Of a stretch of DNA of 64,000 nucleotides, positions 35,645 to 44,877 are shown piece by piece. A program made the position numbers and the translations under genes. This stretch comes from Lysinibacillus capsici (GTDB lineage Bacteria; Bacillota; Bacilli; Bacillales_A; Planococcaceae). Each line of letters begins with the position of its first letter. Within the stretch, counting starts at the first letter, position 1. Below the pieces are notes generated by a model that was not told where the DNA came from, made no database searches, and saw only the letters and a list, made by a program, of their open reading frames with translations. Location: assembly GCF_003367505.1 (NCBI RefSeq), contig NZ_PXXX01000011.1:62001-126000 (forward strand), read 5' to 3'.

Positions 35645-35911
35645 AAGTAAAACTGTTAACATGATAAACCATTTGATGATGTGGCCAAGTAAGTAAGAAT
35701 TGTGAAACAGAAAATATAGCACCTGCTGAGAGCTATATCACCGCTTCTTGACTGAACACCTACCACGGAGATGTTATGCAAACATAACCGAGTCGTTTTC
35801 GTTACCAAACGTGAGAGGGCTTTATAATCTACGTAAAGCTAAATCAAGGTGGTACCACGTCATTCCAGCACAAAGACGTCCTTATTCAGAGGACAGCTTT
35901 GTGCTTTTTTT
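35645..35911 (+). promoter_or_regulatory. T-box leader sensing tRNA-Pro
   Basis: The specifier context A-CCT-AC-CAC-GGAG gives specifier codon CCT (Pro) at 35759-35761. The T-box AAGGTGGTACCACG is at 35846-35859. A terminator stem (35867-35875 with 35897-35905) plus a T-run ends the leader. Confidence 0.9.
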
Positions 35912-35977
35912 CTTGCTTCAGCTAAATCTTTATACGGGTTGAACAAGTATTCATTTAACAAAATTGGAGGAGAAAAC

Positions 35978-37414
35978 ATGTCAAAACAACTAGAAGATTT
36001 TTCGAAATGGTATATCGAGACCATCCAAAAAGCCGATTTAATGGATTATACACCTGTTCGAGGCTGTATCGCCTTTAAGCCAGACGGCTATGAAATTTGG
36101 GAGCATATTCAGGAGGAAATGGATCGTCGCTTTAAAGAGACAGGACATCGTAATGCCTATTTCCCAATGCTTATCCCTGAATCCTTCTTTCAAAAGGAAA
36201 AGGATCATATCGAAGGTTTCTCACCTGAGCTTCCTTGGGTAACCGAGGCAGCAGGGGAACAATTAGAAGAACGGCTAGCCCTTCGTCCAACATCTGAGAC
36301 GATGATTGGTCATCTTTACTCTAATTGGATTAAAAGCTACCGTGACCTACCAGTGCTAATCAACCAATGGGCAAATGTCTTCCGTTGGGAAAAGAAAACA
36401 CTGCCTTTTATCCGGACATCAGAATTTTTATGGCAAGAAGGGCATACAGCGCACGTGGATGAAGCAGATGCTCGGCAGGAAACAATGCAAATGCTAGACA
36501 TTTATAAAGAAGTAGTAGAACAGGTGCTAGCAATTCCTGTCTATGATGGACAAAAAACACCTTCTGAACGTTTCGCAGGTGCTGTCGATACGTACTCTAT
36601 TGAGGCAATGATGAAAAATGGCAAGGCTGTGCAAGCAGGAACATCGCATTATTTAGGAACAAAATTTGCTGAAGCCTTTAATATCAAGTATTTAAATAAA
36701 GCGAACCAGCACGAATACGTACACACAACATCTTGGGGTACATCTACACGCTTAATTGGTTCAGTTATTATGGTGCATGGTGATGAGCAGGGACTTGTTT
36801 TACCTCCACGCATCGCACCAACGCAAGTCGTTTTAATTCCAGTAGGACCATGGAAAAAGAACCCTCAAATCATGGAGCATTTAGATGAGATTTTTGCAGC
36901 CTTAAAAGCGAAGGGTATTCGAGTACGTTTGGATGATTCAGACCAATCGCCAGGCTATAAGTTCAATGAATGGGAGCTAAAAGGCGTGCCTGTGCGTGTT
37001 GAATTAGGGCCACGTGACCTAGAAAACAAGCAAGCTTTACTGAAAGCGCGTGATGAAGAAGAAAAACGAACTGTTGATTTAGCTACAATCATCACAGCTA
37101 TTGAAGAAGAATTAACAACCATGCAAACGCGCTTATTAGAAAAAGCTCGTCAATTCCGTGAAGCAAATGCTCACACAACAATTGACACACTTCCACAATT
37201 ACAACAGCACATTGACACAGCAAAAGACAATGGCACAATCCCAGGCTGGGTGCTTGCTGGCTGGTGTGGCGAGGATGCATGTGAGGAAAAAGTGAAGGAA
37301 GAAACAAAATACACATCTCGCAATATTCCATTTAATCCACCAACAACGAAAACCACATGTATTGGCTGTGGAAACGAAGCAAAACATACAGTTTGGTTTG
37401 CACAAGCTTATTAA
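35978..37414 (+). CDS. proS: Prolyl-tRNA synthetase, class III (eukaryote/archaea-like)
   Basis: 478 residues, the short ProS form without the editing insertion of the bacterial type. Class II motifs: FPMLIPESFF region, RPTSETMIG (motif 2 entry), RWEKKTLPFIRTSEFLWQEG and GTSTRLIGS near motif 3. The C-terminal zinc-type extension is visible as WCGEDACEEKV with CIGCG. GGAGG precedes the ATG at 35978. Regulated by the T-box. Some Bacillales carry this form beside a bacterial-type ProS; whether a second copy exists is outside this window. Confidence 0.95.
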   Translation: MSKQLEDFSKWYIETIQKADLMDYTPVRGCIAFKPDGYEIWEHIQEEMDRRFKETGHRNAYFPMLIPESFFQKEKDHIEGFSPELPWVTEAAGEQLEERLALRPTSETMIGHLYSNWIKSYRDLPVLINQWANVFRWEKKTLPFIRTSEFLWQEGHTAHVDEADARQETMQMLDIYKEVVEQVLAIPVYDGQKTPSERFAGAVDTYSIEAMMKNGKAVQAGTSHYLGTKFAEAFNIKYLNKANQHEYVHTTSWGTSTRLIGSVIMVHGDEQGLVLPPRIAPTQVVLIPVGPWKKNPQIMEHLDEIFAALKAKGIRVRLDDSDQSPGYKFNEWELKGVPVRVELGPRDLENKQALLKARDEEEKRTVDLATIITAIEEELTTMQTRLLEKARQFREANAHTTIDTLPQLQQHIDTAKDNGTIPGWVLAGWCGEDACEEKVKEETKYTSRNIPFNPPTTKTTCIGCGNEAKHTVWFAQAY

Positions 37415-37436
37415 ATAAACAAAGCATGAACAGAAC

Positions 37437-37490
37437 GCCCGAACAATTATGAAGCACACTAGGTTGTTTTATAATTTAGTTCGGGTTTTT
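37437..37490 (+). terminator. Terminator of proS
   Basis: CCCGAAC (37438-37444) pairs with GTTCGGG (37479-37485), extended by AATTAT/ATAATT inside, followed by T5. Confidence 0.8.
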
Positions 37491-37711
37491 GATGCTCTGC
37501 TAAAAAGACTTTATTTCTATTTAGATAGTCAAAATTCTCACTCTTGTTTCTCCATGGCTCCTCCAGATAACCTCCAAATAGGCATTGATCCAACGAGCTG
37601 TCTTAATCACTCATAATGGTGTTCCACCTTAGCATCTATCGCCAAGTTCTCATCATGATTGTGATAAAATGAAGGGACGTTCTGAAAAATCCTAAAGAAA
37701 TGGGGATATGA

Positions 37712-38785
37712 ATGACAGTATTACAAGAAGTATTTGATCACTACCTAAATATCAAGTTTAATCGGGGATTACCAGCTCTTCAAATGAAGGACTTCGAATA
37801 TGTTTTATTAGAAGATACTAGCGCAGAGCTCTTTTTTATTGATCACGAACAGGGGACATTTTTGGAATGGGCAGAGGCATTTCAACCACAAAATCCACAT
37901 TATGTTCAAAAGCCAGACTGGCAGCCTATGCTTACATCTTGTTTCAAGCAGCTAGATGTTTATGATGAGCAAGTTTGCTATTATTTGCTCTACACAATAA
38001 ATGCAACGACTAGAATAATTCCACGGAACCCGTATAACAAAATGAATGATTTTATGAAAAACTATTGCTTCTTTCAACTTGCTCAATTAGAGCATGTTAC
38101 GATACTCAGCAAAGAGCAGAAACAACAGTTAAAGGACTTTTTATTCTTTTTCTATCTGTATAGCCATCCAGTGAACGAGGAAACGCTTTATGCTTTTTCG
38201 TTCAAAGAAGGAACATTAATTCATGCTAAAACGAATATCAATATGGAGCAATATTTTTCTCATTATCATGATTATATTTGTCAGCATAAGCATGACAGAG
38301 CATTGTTAACACCACATGAGATAAATGCTTGCAAGAAGCTGACAATCGAACTTTTGAGAAGCATCGAAGGAAAATCAAAAAGACTCGTTATGCCTTTTGA
38401 AGATGGCATAGAGTACCTACATCTAATTAATAATGTAGATGATTTTTTACATATGTTTAATCAAAATAATAAGGCATTCTATCAATTGCTTCATAGCTTT
38501 TTATTCGATCATCAATCGAATCCTTATCGTGAGCATTGCTTTAGTATGCTATTACAGAATTATGTCACTTATATTTTGACTTTTCACTTTGATGACCTTA
38601 TTCAGTTAATAGCGTATTTCCATGACTTACCATCAATAGGTAGGATGATTATCAATAAAATTTTTGTCGATACCATCTTTATGCAAAAAATATTGAAAGA
38701 GGCCAATATTAACCTTAATAATTATCCAACGATCATAGAGTTTTTTGACGAGGATGCTAGAAGCATATATCTTGATGAACAGTAA
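37712..38785 (+). CDS. Hypothetical protein
   Basis: 357 residues, no signal peptide or clear membrane helix. Rich in aromatic residues and His, with helical stretches (QLAQLEHVTILSKEQKQQL, NNVDDFLHMFNQNNKAFYQL). TGGGGA lies about 6 bases before the ATG at 37712. It ends 14 bp before the Dph6-like gene, so the two are probably co-transcribed. I do not recognise the family and see no catalytic motif. Confidence 0.65.
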   Translation: MTVLQEVFDHYLNIKFNRGLPALQMKDFEYVLLEDTSAELFFIDHEQGTFLEWAEAFQPQNPHYVQKPDWQPMLTSCFKQLDVYDEQVCYYLLYTINATTRIIPRNPYNKMNDFMKNYCFFQLAQLEHVTILSKEQKQQLKDFLFFFYLYSHPVNEETLYAFSFKEGTLIHAKTNINMEQYFSHYHDYICQHKHDRALLTPHEINACKKLTIELLRSIEGKSKRLVMPFEDGIEYLHLINNVDDFLHMFNQNNKAFYQLLHSFLFDHQSNPYREHCFSMLLQNYVTYILTFHFDDLIQLIAYFHDLPSIGRMIINKIFVDTIFMQKILKEANINLNNYPTIIEFFDEDARSIYLDEQ

Positions 38786-38799
38786 AAGGAGACAAGGAA

Positions 38800-39486
38800 A
38801 TGACCAACACAACTGGCTGGAAACAGAATGCACAAAATCGCACATTTATTGCTTCATTTAGTGGTGGCAAGGATAGTGTTTTAGCTTTATATAAAGCATC
38901 ACAGGTGGGCCAAGCAATGGGTCTCATAGTGATGCTAGAGGAAGAAGGGAAACGTTCAAGGTCCCACGGGATGCCACCTGCGCTTATCCAGGCACAAGCT
39001 GACTCTATTGGGCTGCCAGTCTATACTGCTGCAGCAAGCTGGGCGGATTATGAAGAAGTATTTGTAGGTTTATTAGTAAATGCAAAGCAACAGGGAGCTG
39101 AAGTATTAGTAACAGGAGACTTAGATATGCCTGCACATGGCTGCTGGCACGATAAAGTCACTAAAAAGGTAGGTTTAAAGCTAGGCATGCCATTGTGGGA
39201 GATGAACCATCGTGAGGCTGTCGATGAATTTATTCACTTAGGATTTATTACAATGATTGTCACGGTCAACCTATCCTTGGGCATGACGGAGGAAGATTTA
39301 GGGCGAGTGCTTACCCCTGAATATGTAAAGGAGCTTGAAGCCCGTAGCATTGACCCATGCGGAGAAGGCGGCGAATTCCATACGACCGTCATTGATGGCC
39401 CTCTATTCAAGCAGTCAATTGCGGTGCGTAAAGGTTCCGTTATAAGAGATGGAGACTACGCCTTTTTACCCTTAGAGCTAGCATAA
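38800..39486 (+). CDS. Dph6-like ATP-binding amidoligase (PP-loop, DUF71)
   Basis: 228 residues. The PP-loop SFSGGKDSVLALYKA opens the domain, followed by SRSHGMPPALIQAQADSIGL and a C-terminal DPCGEGGEFHTTV, the combined signature of the diphthine-ammonia ligase family. Bacteria lack diphthamide, so the bacterial branch must act on another carboxylate; substrate unknown. AAAGGAGA precedes the ATG. It follows the hypothetical gene by 14 bp and ends with a terminator. Confidence 0.85.
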   Translation: MTNTTGWKQNAQNRTFIASFSGGKDSVLALYKASQVGQAMGLIVMLEEEGKRSRSHGMPPALIQAQADSIGLPVYTAAASWADYEEVFVGLLVNAKQQGAEVLVTGDLDMPAHGCWHDKVTKKVGLKLGMPLWEMNHREAVDEFIHLGFITMIVTVNLSLGMTEEDLGRVLTPEYVKELEARSIDPCGEGGEFHTTVIDGPLFKQSIAVRKGSVIRDGDYAFLPLELA

Positions 39487-39497
39487 ATTCACATCAG

Positions 39498-39543
39498 AAA
39501 ACCTTTATTGGGATGCGCAATTCATGTCAATAAGGGTTTTTCT
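39498..39543 (+). terminator. Terminator of the Dph6-like gene
   Basis: 13-bp stem with one G-U pair (39498-39510 with 39528-39540), T-run. Confidence 0.85.
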
Positions 39544-39704
39544 TTTAAGGCGTATTGTTATTCTGTTACATGAATCCATAACAACTGAAGTTAACAAATG
39601 AATAATTACTCGAAAGTACATAGGCTCCTCCTCTGTACTTTTTTGTATTTTAGCTAGTTTTCCTTGTAGGTATAGAACTCCTACCACTTTGACCAAAATA
39701 GTAT

Positions 39705-39753
39705 TTGACTGGACACTATTTGGTGTCATATAATTAAGACACCAATCAGTGTC
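39705..39753 (+). promoter_or_regulatory. arsR-SRPBCC promoter with two operators
   Basis: TTGACT (39705-39710) and a perfect TATAAT (39729-39734), 18 bp apart. GACAC-N6-GTGTC palindromes occupy 39712-39727 (spacer) and 39738-39753 (just after -10). Each is close to the reverse complement of the other, which suits two bound repressor dimers. Confidence 0.75.
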
Positions 39754-39774
39754 CTATTAGAAAGGGTGGTGGTT

Positions 39775-40101
39775 TTGAATAACAATCATCAAGAGCGTGA
39801 CGTTTATGTAGCCATTGCTGACCCAACAAGACGAAAGTTGATCCGTTTATTGGCAGAGGTAGATGAGTTACCGCTTCACGAATTAACCGCTCAATTTGAT
39901 ATGGGGCGTACTGCTGTCTCGAAACATTTAGCCATTCTAAAAGATGCAGGCCTTGTTCTTGCACGCAAGGAAGGTAGAGAGACGAGATATCGATTGAATG
40001 CAGCTCCATTGAAAGAAATACAAGATTGGGTATCGTTTTATGAAGGTTTTTGGAAAGAAAGAATCGCGAAATTACATCTATTATTGGAGGAAAAAAAATG
40101 A
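39775..40101 (+). CDS. ArsR-family transcriptional repressor (SdpR-like)
   Basis: 108 residues from a TTG at 39775, after AAGGGTGG; the GTG at 39766 lies within that ribosome site. Winged helix: IADPTRRKLIRLLAE, LTAQFDMGRTAVSKHLAILK (recognition helix) and GRETRYRLN wing. No CxC metal site is visible, so it belongs to the non-metal SdpR/AHSA1-linked branch. Its stop overlaps the next start (ATGA). It should repress the operon by binding the two GACAC palindromes. Confidence 0.88.
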   Translation: MNNNHQERDVYVAIADPTRRKLIRLLAEVDELPLHELTAQFDMGRTAVSKHLAILKDAGLVLARKEGRETRYRLNAAPLKEIQDWVSFYEGFWKERIAKLHLLLEEKK

Positions 40102-40508
40102 AACCAGATGTATCATTAGATTTTAAATTTACAAGTTCCATCGAACAAGTATGGCATGCTTTAACAGACTCAGATACACTAGCAAAATGGATCTGGAACA
40201 ATGACTTCCAACCAATCGTAGGACATAAATTCCAATTCCGTGCTGAACCAAATGAATGGTGGGACGGTATTGTAGACTGTGAGGTACTGGAAGTGGAAGA
40301 GCCTCACAAATTATCTTATACTTGGACAAGTGCTGGCGAAACAACAACAGTTACATGGACATTAACACAGGTAGCAGATGGTACGACTCAGCTTCATCTT
40401 GATCAAGGTGGCTTCAGCGAAGAAACAAAGGCACGTCAAGGTGCAATCGAGGGAGCAAAATATGCTTGGACAAATATGAGTGCACAGCTTGAAAAAGTAT
40501 TAGCGTAG
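40098..40508 (+). CDS. SRPBCC (AHSA1-like) domain protein
   Basis: 136 residues of the START-like hydrophobic-pocket fold: VSLDFKFTSSIEQVWHALTD, KWIWNNDFQPIVGHKFQFR, EPHKLSYTWTS and the C-terminal helix EGAKYAWTNMSAQLEKVL. GGAGG lies before the ATG at 40098, which overlaps the arsR stop by 4 bp. ArsR-SRPBCC pairs are common in Bacillales; ligand and role are unknown, with solvent or lipophilic-compound binding often proposed. Confidence 0.87.
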   Translation: MKPDVSLDFKFTSSIEQVWHALTDSDTLAKWIWNNDFQPIVGHKFQFRAEPNEWWDGIVDCEVLEVEEPHKLSYTWTSAGETTTVTWTLTQVADGTTQLHLDQGGFSEETKARQGAIEGAKYAWTNMSAQLEKVLA

Positions 40509-40526
40509 AATAAATTAAATAACAGC

Positions 40527-40564
40527 AAGAAGAGCGCAATTCCGTAGCAAGAATTGTGTTCTTT
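40527..40564 (+). terminator. Weak hairpin after the SRPBCC gene
   Basis: CAATTC/GAATTG stem with an unpaired bulge and outer AAGA/TCTT pairs. Poor T-run, so only a possible terminator. Confidence 0.35.
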
Positions 40565-40611
40565 CATGTTCAGTCCCATCTTTTAATTTTCTTAAATGGA
40601 AGGATAACTAA

Positions 40612-43600
40612 ATGAAAATTAATGAACTAATTGCCAATAATATTAACCGTCTAGATGTCGTTTTATCCGACGATCAATCTTTAGCCATAGCAGGTTTATC
40701 TGGCTCAGGGAAGACGACATTTTGTCAAACGATTGGAGAAGAATCCAAAAAACGTCTTGTTTCTTTATTGCCAAAGGCTGAATATCAATATTTGTTTCCA
40801 AACATTATGGAAACGAACTTCAGTGCCATCAAAATGGAGGACATGCCCCTTGTACTTTTTCTAGGAAAATCCTCAATCTCTAGCAATCCACGTTCCACAA
40901 TTGGTACACATACAGGTGTTTTTAAAGAAATTCGTAATCGACTGGCAGATGAGTTTCAGCTATCGCCAGAGATGTTTTCCTTTAACAATGCGTTAGGTTG
41001 GTGTCCTGCATGTAAGGGGCGAGGCACGACAAAAAATGTAGAATGTAAAAAATGTTTGGGTAAGCGCTATAGTCCAGAAGTGGAGCAGTATAAAATCACT
41101 TTATGGAATGAACTCTATAGTATTTCTGATATTCATCATTTAAGTATAGAAGCCATCTATTCCTTATCAAAAGAATTAAATATCAGTGAAGAAAAACAGC
41201 ATATTCTGCATAATATTATGCAAATGAATATTGGCTACTTAACCTTAAATCGTATTATGGGGACTTTATCAGGTGGAGAATTAACAAGGCTGTACTTAGC
41301 AGAATTCATGGCAACAAGCGAAAACACCGTGATTATTGTTGATGAAATTTCTGTGGGTCTGGACCATAACACCTTACTAAAAATTTTAGAGCAAATACAA
41401 CAGCTAGGCGCTAAAAACCAAATTTGGTTGATTGATCATTCTGATACTGTGTTAGACACGGCAGACGAGCATCTATTCTTTGGACCAGGTAGTGGAAAAT
41501 ACGGAGGAAAAATCGTTGAAGAATCTCCACGACCAAAGCCTATTTATTGGGAACGAAATCCAGCAGCACCAACATCCTATTATCAATTCGGAGATTTATA
41601 TTGCCGTAATATCCAAATGGATGCAATAGACATTCCACAAAATCGACTTGTTACCTTTACAGGAGAGTCTGGTTGTGGGAAATCAACGCTTGTTAATGAG
41701 TGTATTGCTAAAGATTTTATCAAACGCTATCCCAAGGATAAACTTGTGATGGTTGGGCAAGATCGTAACCAATCCATTACGAGTCGTTCCACTGTCGCGA
41801 CATTCCTTGATATTAAAAAGAAACTAACAAAATATAGTGAGGACATTGATGATATTTTCCAACGCTCGATTGAAGATATAATCGATGAACTACCTAATGA
41901 GGATATCGCACATAAACGCTTAAGCTTATTGATTAAGCTTGGACTAGGCTACTTAACGCTTGAGAGAAAAACGCAATCTCTATCGACTGGTGAATTCCAA
42001 TGTGTGCATCTAGTCTCAGAGTTATTTGCCAACGCTCGTAATCCCCATACATTATTTATTTTTGATGAGCCTTCTAAAGGGCTATCTCAGAACATTTTAA
42101 ACCAATTCATCGATAGTGTCAGGGACATCCTAGAGGATGAATCTATCTCCATCATCATGATTGAGCATAATGCCTATATGCTGGAAAGCTCTGATTTTGT
42201 TGTTGACTTCGGTAAAAGACAGCAGGAGCCTGTAACACATCTAAATGTAGTTAGCCATGAAGATTATTTTAATCAGGATAATCATTCAATGGGTTCAACT
42301 CCATTACAAATCACATCTACACTCGCATTAAGGCAGGGCATTCAATACTTAGAAGACAACCATATTAGCTATTTCAAAAATGCGGAAAATATATATAAGG
42401 GTGGCATCTTAAAAAGCTTATCTTCCATGGCTCGTCTGATTTACGGTGAATATGAATCGAACAAAATTGCCCCAGTTGTTGCCATTGATTTGGAAAGACA
42501 TTTATATAGCCAATATAGCTTCCTGTATGAAATAGGTGGTCTAATCAATCATATTGTGGCTGCTCATCCAACAAATAAGGATACGAGAAGCTTCGATTTT
42601 TATAGCCAAGAAAATCATTGCCCTAGCTGCTCTGGTCGATTGGAAATTGAAAAATTCGATTTTGATCTTGTGGTACAAGACAAAAACGTGCCATTTTGGG
42701 ACGGCCTACTACATCCCGATATAATGGAGGTTTTAAAATACTATCAACATTCTAAATTAGAATTTCTCTTTGAGCAGATTAAAATAGAGCTGGGTCAGGA
42801 CATTAGTAAAAGCTATCATGATATGACTGAGGAAGAAAAGCATACATTTTTATATGGTTATTGGGACAAGTCCTTTTATGATAAGGCAACAAAATCCTCG
42901 AAAAAGTGGGAGGGCTTTAATTTTATCATTGGTCGTTATATCGTGATTTCAAAATCCATTATTAAAGAGCAAATGAAGGAAACAAGAGAAATGGTACCAT
43001 GCCCAATTTGTCATGGGACTGTGCTCAACCACCAAAAGAAATTACGATTTGGGGACACAGATATTCGTGACGTAATTCGCCAGCCGCTTGATGAAGTCAT
43101 CAACATTGTAGGCAACTTACCACAATTAGAAAAAATCAAAGCCATCGTGGGCGGAGACATGTCACTGCTACAGGATGTTTCCTTATTGCCAAGGGAAACA
43201 CAGGTATCCCTAAAAATGCTGGAATTAGAGCTAGCAAGCTTTGTCGGCTATGAAATCGTACTACAAAACGCTTTTCCTTTTTGGGCCAAAATCAAAGATA
43301 ATCTAGAGCGCATCAGCCATAAAAATCAAGTGACCATCTGTGATTTTGCCAATATACAGGAGACAAGAGAAACCATCATCGATCAATATTTTACGAATGG
43401 TAAATATAAAAAACTAACATATGTATATGAAGCATTTGGCTACAAGAAAATCGTAACCCAAATCAATAAAGTCAAAGCCAGTCATTCCTGTCCATTCTGT
43501 AAAGGGAAAAAGGTGCTCTCTGAAGATGGACTGCATGATGGAGTCCATAAATTAACCGTGCCCTGTGTAAGCTGTGGCGCAAGTGGCATTAATGAGGAGG

Positions 43601-43782
43601 GACGCCAGCAAATCGTTGATGGCATTGATGTGGAAACATGGCTAACTGGTACTGTAAGCGATGTTGTTACAGAGGGCTCCCATCTTGAAGCCGTTGCCAA
43701 TATTCCTATTTTTAATCGTATACGCGAATTGAATAAGCAGGAAATGATGGCAGTCTATCAGTTCCTCCAATCAAATCACTAA
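40612..43782 (+). CDS. UvrA-like double ABC ATPase with zinc-rich C-terminal extension
   Basis: 1056 residues, no membrane helix. NBD1 has Walker A GLSGSGKTT (28-36), a UvrA-type zinc module FSFNNALGWCPACKGRG with CKKCLGKR (Cys131, 134, 145, 148), LSGGE (219-223) and IIVDE (241-245). NBD2 has Walker A GESGCGKST (351-359), LSTGE (457-461) and LFIFDEP (481-487), but no zinc module. Some 480 further residues carry CPSC, CPIC, CPFC and CVSC pairs. True UvrA has about 940 residues in another order and a UvrB-binding domain, so this is a paralogue. AAGGATAACTAA precedes the ATG. Role unknown; DNA binding or drug resistance are possibilities. Confidence 0.8.
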   Translation: MKINELIANNINRLDVVLSDDQSLAIAGLSGSGKTTFCQTIGEESKKRLVSLLPKAEYQYLFPNIMETNFSAIKMEDMPLVLFLGKSSISSNPRSTIGTHTGVFKEIRNRLADEFQLSPEMFSFNNALGWCPACKGRGTTKNVECKKCLGKRYSPEVEQYKITLWNELYSISDIHHLSIEAIYSLSKELNISEEKQHILHNIMQMNIGYLTLNRIMGTLSGGELTRLYLAEFMATSENTVIIVDEISVGLDHNTLLKILEQIQQLGAKNQIWLIDHSDTVLDTADEHLFFGPGSGKYGGKIVEESPRPKPIYWERNPAAPTSYYQFGDLYCRNIQMDAIDIPQNRLVTFTGESGCGKSTLVNECIAKDFIKRYPKDKLVMVGQDRNQSITSRSTVATFLDIKKKLTKYSEDIDDIFQRSIEDIIDELPNEDIAHKRLSLLIKLGLGYLTLERKTQSLSTGEFQCVHLVSELFANARNPHTLFIFDEPSKGLSQNILNQFIDSVRDILEDESISIIMIEHNAYMLESSDFVVDFGKRQQEPVTHLNVVSHEDYFNQDNHSMGSTPLQITSTLALRQGIQYLEDNHISYFKNAENIYKGGILKSLSSMARLIYGEYESNKIAPVVAIDLERHLYSQYSFLYEIGGLINHIVAAHPTNKDTRSFDFYSQENHCPSCSGRLEIEKFDFDLVVQDKNVPFWDGLLHPDIMEVLKYYQHSKLEFLFEQIKIELGQDISKSYHDMTEEEKHTFLYGYWDKSFYDKATKSSKKWEGFNFIIGRYIVISKSIIKEQMKETREMVPCPICHGTVLNHQKKLRFGDTDIRDVIRQPLDEVINIVGNLPQLEKIKAIVGGDMSLLQDVSLLPRETQVSLKMLELELASFVGYEIVLQNAFPFWAKIKDNLERISHKNQVTICDFANIQETRETIIDQYFTNGKYKKLTYVYEAFGYKKIVTQINKVKASHSCPFCKGKKVLSEDGLHDGVHKLTVPCVSCGASGINEEGRQQIVDGIDVETWLTGTVSDVVTEGSHLEAVANIPIFNRIRELNKQEMMAVYQFLQSNH

Positions 43783-43788
43783 ATCATC

Positions 43789-43820
43789 AAACCCATGTGC
43801 TTCGGCATATGGGTTTCTTT
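43789..43820 (+). terminator. Terminator of the UvrA-like gene
   Basis: 12-bp stem (43789-43800 with 43805-43816) closed by a C(TTCG)G tetraloop, T-rich tail. Confidence 0.88.
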
Positions 43821-43926
43821 CGTTGGACTAGAATTACTCACTCATTTTTCCACAAAAATTCATAATTCGTGTCATCTTTGATTACTATAAAGATAACAGT
43901 AATGGTAGTAAAAGGGAGGACATGGT

Positions 43927-44877
43927 TTGGTAAAAAAAGTGCTGTTATTCGGGGATATTGGCATTGATGATACGGTGGCATTGATCTATGCACGGCTTAA
44001 TCAAGAAATAGAAATTGTGGGACTCGTTGCAGATTATGGCAATGTATCGCGAGAGGATGCGGTATCCAATATTTATTATGTCATGAAATTGTTCGACTTC
44101 CCTCAAGGAATTCCTGTGATTTTAGGAGCAGAAGTACCCTTAACAGGAGAGCAGCCGACCTATTACCCAGAAATTCATGGTGAACGAGGACTTGGACCCA
44201 TCATTCCAAATGATAATCACGAATTAAAAATTGAGAACTTTTTTGAAATCGTCAACATTATTGAAAAGTATAAGCATGATGAGCTAATTATTGTCAATAT
44301 TGGGCGATTAACCTCACTAGCCACGATGTTTATCCTTTATAAAGAGCTTATGAAAAATATCAAGGAATTTTATATTATGGGTGGAGCATTTTGGGTGCCA
44401 GGTAATGTAACGACAGTGGCTGAAGCGAATTTCCATGGTGATCCCTTTGCCGTTAATATTGTGCTTACCTATGCAACGAATGTGACAATCATCCCTTTAA
44501 ATGCGACACAAAAGGCCATTGTCACACCTGGGATGGTGGACTATATTGACTCCTTTGGCAAAACAAAAATTCTAAAGCCCTTAATGGAATACTATACACG
44601 TTTTTATAAAGAACGGGACCCCTCACTTCTAGGAAGTCCCGTGCATGATGCGTTAACACTAATGGCAGTTATTTATCCTGACATGTTTATTTATGAGTCC
44701 TATCCTGTAACCGTTGTCGACAAGTTAGAAGGACCTGCAAGGGGGCAAAGTATTGCCGAGACAAGACCTTATGAAAATAATAATGGCGAAAAAAAGCATC
44801 GTATTGCCTTTGATATTCATTATGAACATTTTTTCCAAAACTTTTTATCGGTTATGACAGGGCAACCATTTCACTAG
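43927..44877 (+). CDS. Nucleoside hydrolase (IunH-like)
   Basis: 316 residues from a TTG 6 bases after AGGGAGGA; the nearby ATG at 43922 stops at once. The family opening DTDPGIDD appears as FGDIGIDD, so the first Ca-binding Asp is replaced. Later motifs are kept: IVNIGRLTSLA, IMGGAFWVPGN, EANFHGDPFAVNIV and SPVHDALTLMAV. It probably hydrolyses the N-glycosidic bond of nucleosides, but the altered metal site makes activity uncertain. Its stop codon abuts the stop of the convergent gerC gene with no bases between. Confidence 0.8.
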   Translation: MVKKVLLFGDIGIDDTVALIYARLNQEIEIVGLVADYGNVSREDAVSNIYYVMKLFDFPQGIPVILGAEVPLTGEQPTYYPEIHGERGLGPIIPNDNHELKIENFFEIVNIIEKYKHDELIIVNIGRLTSLATMFILYKELMKNIKEFYIMGGAFWVPGNVTTVAEANFHGDPFAVNIVLTYATNVTIIPLNATQKAIVTPGMVDYIDSFGKTKILKPLMEYYTRFYKERDPSLLGSPVHDALTLMAVIYPDMFIYESYPVTVVDKLEGPARGQSIAETRPYENNNGEKKHRIAFDIHYEHFFQNFLSVMTGQPFH

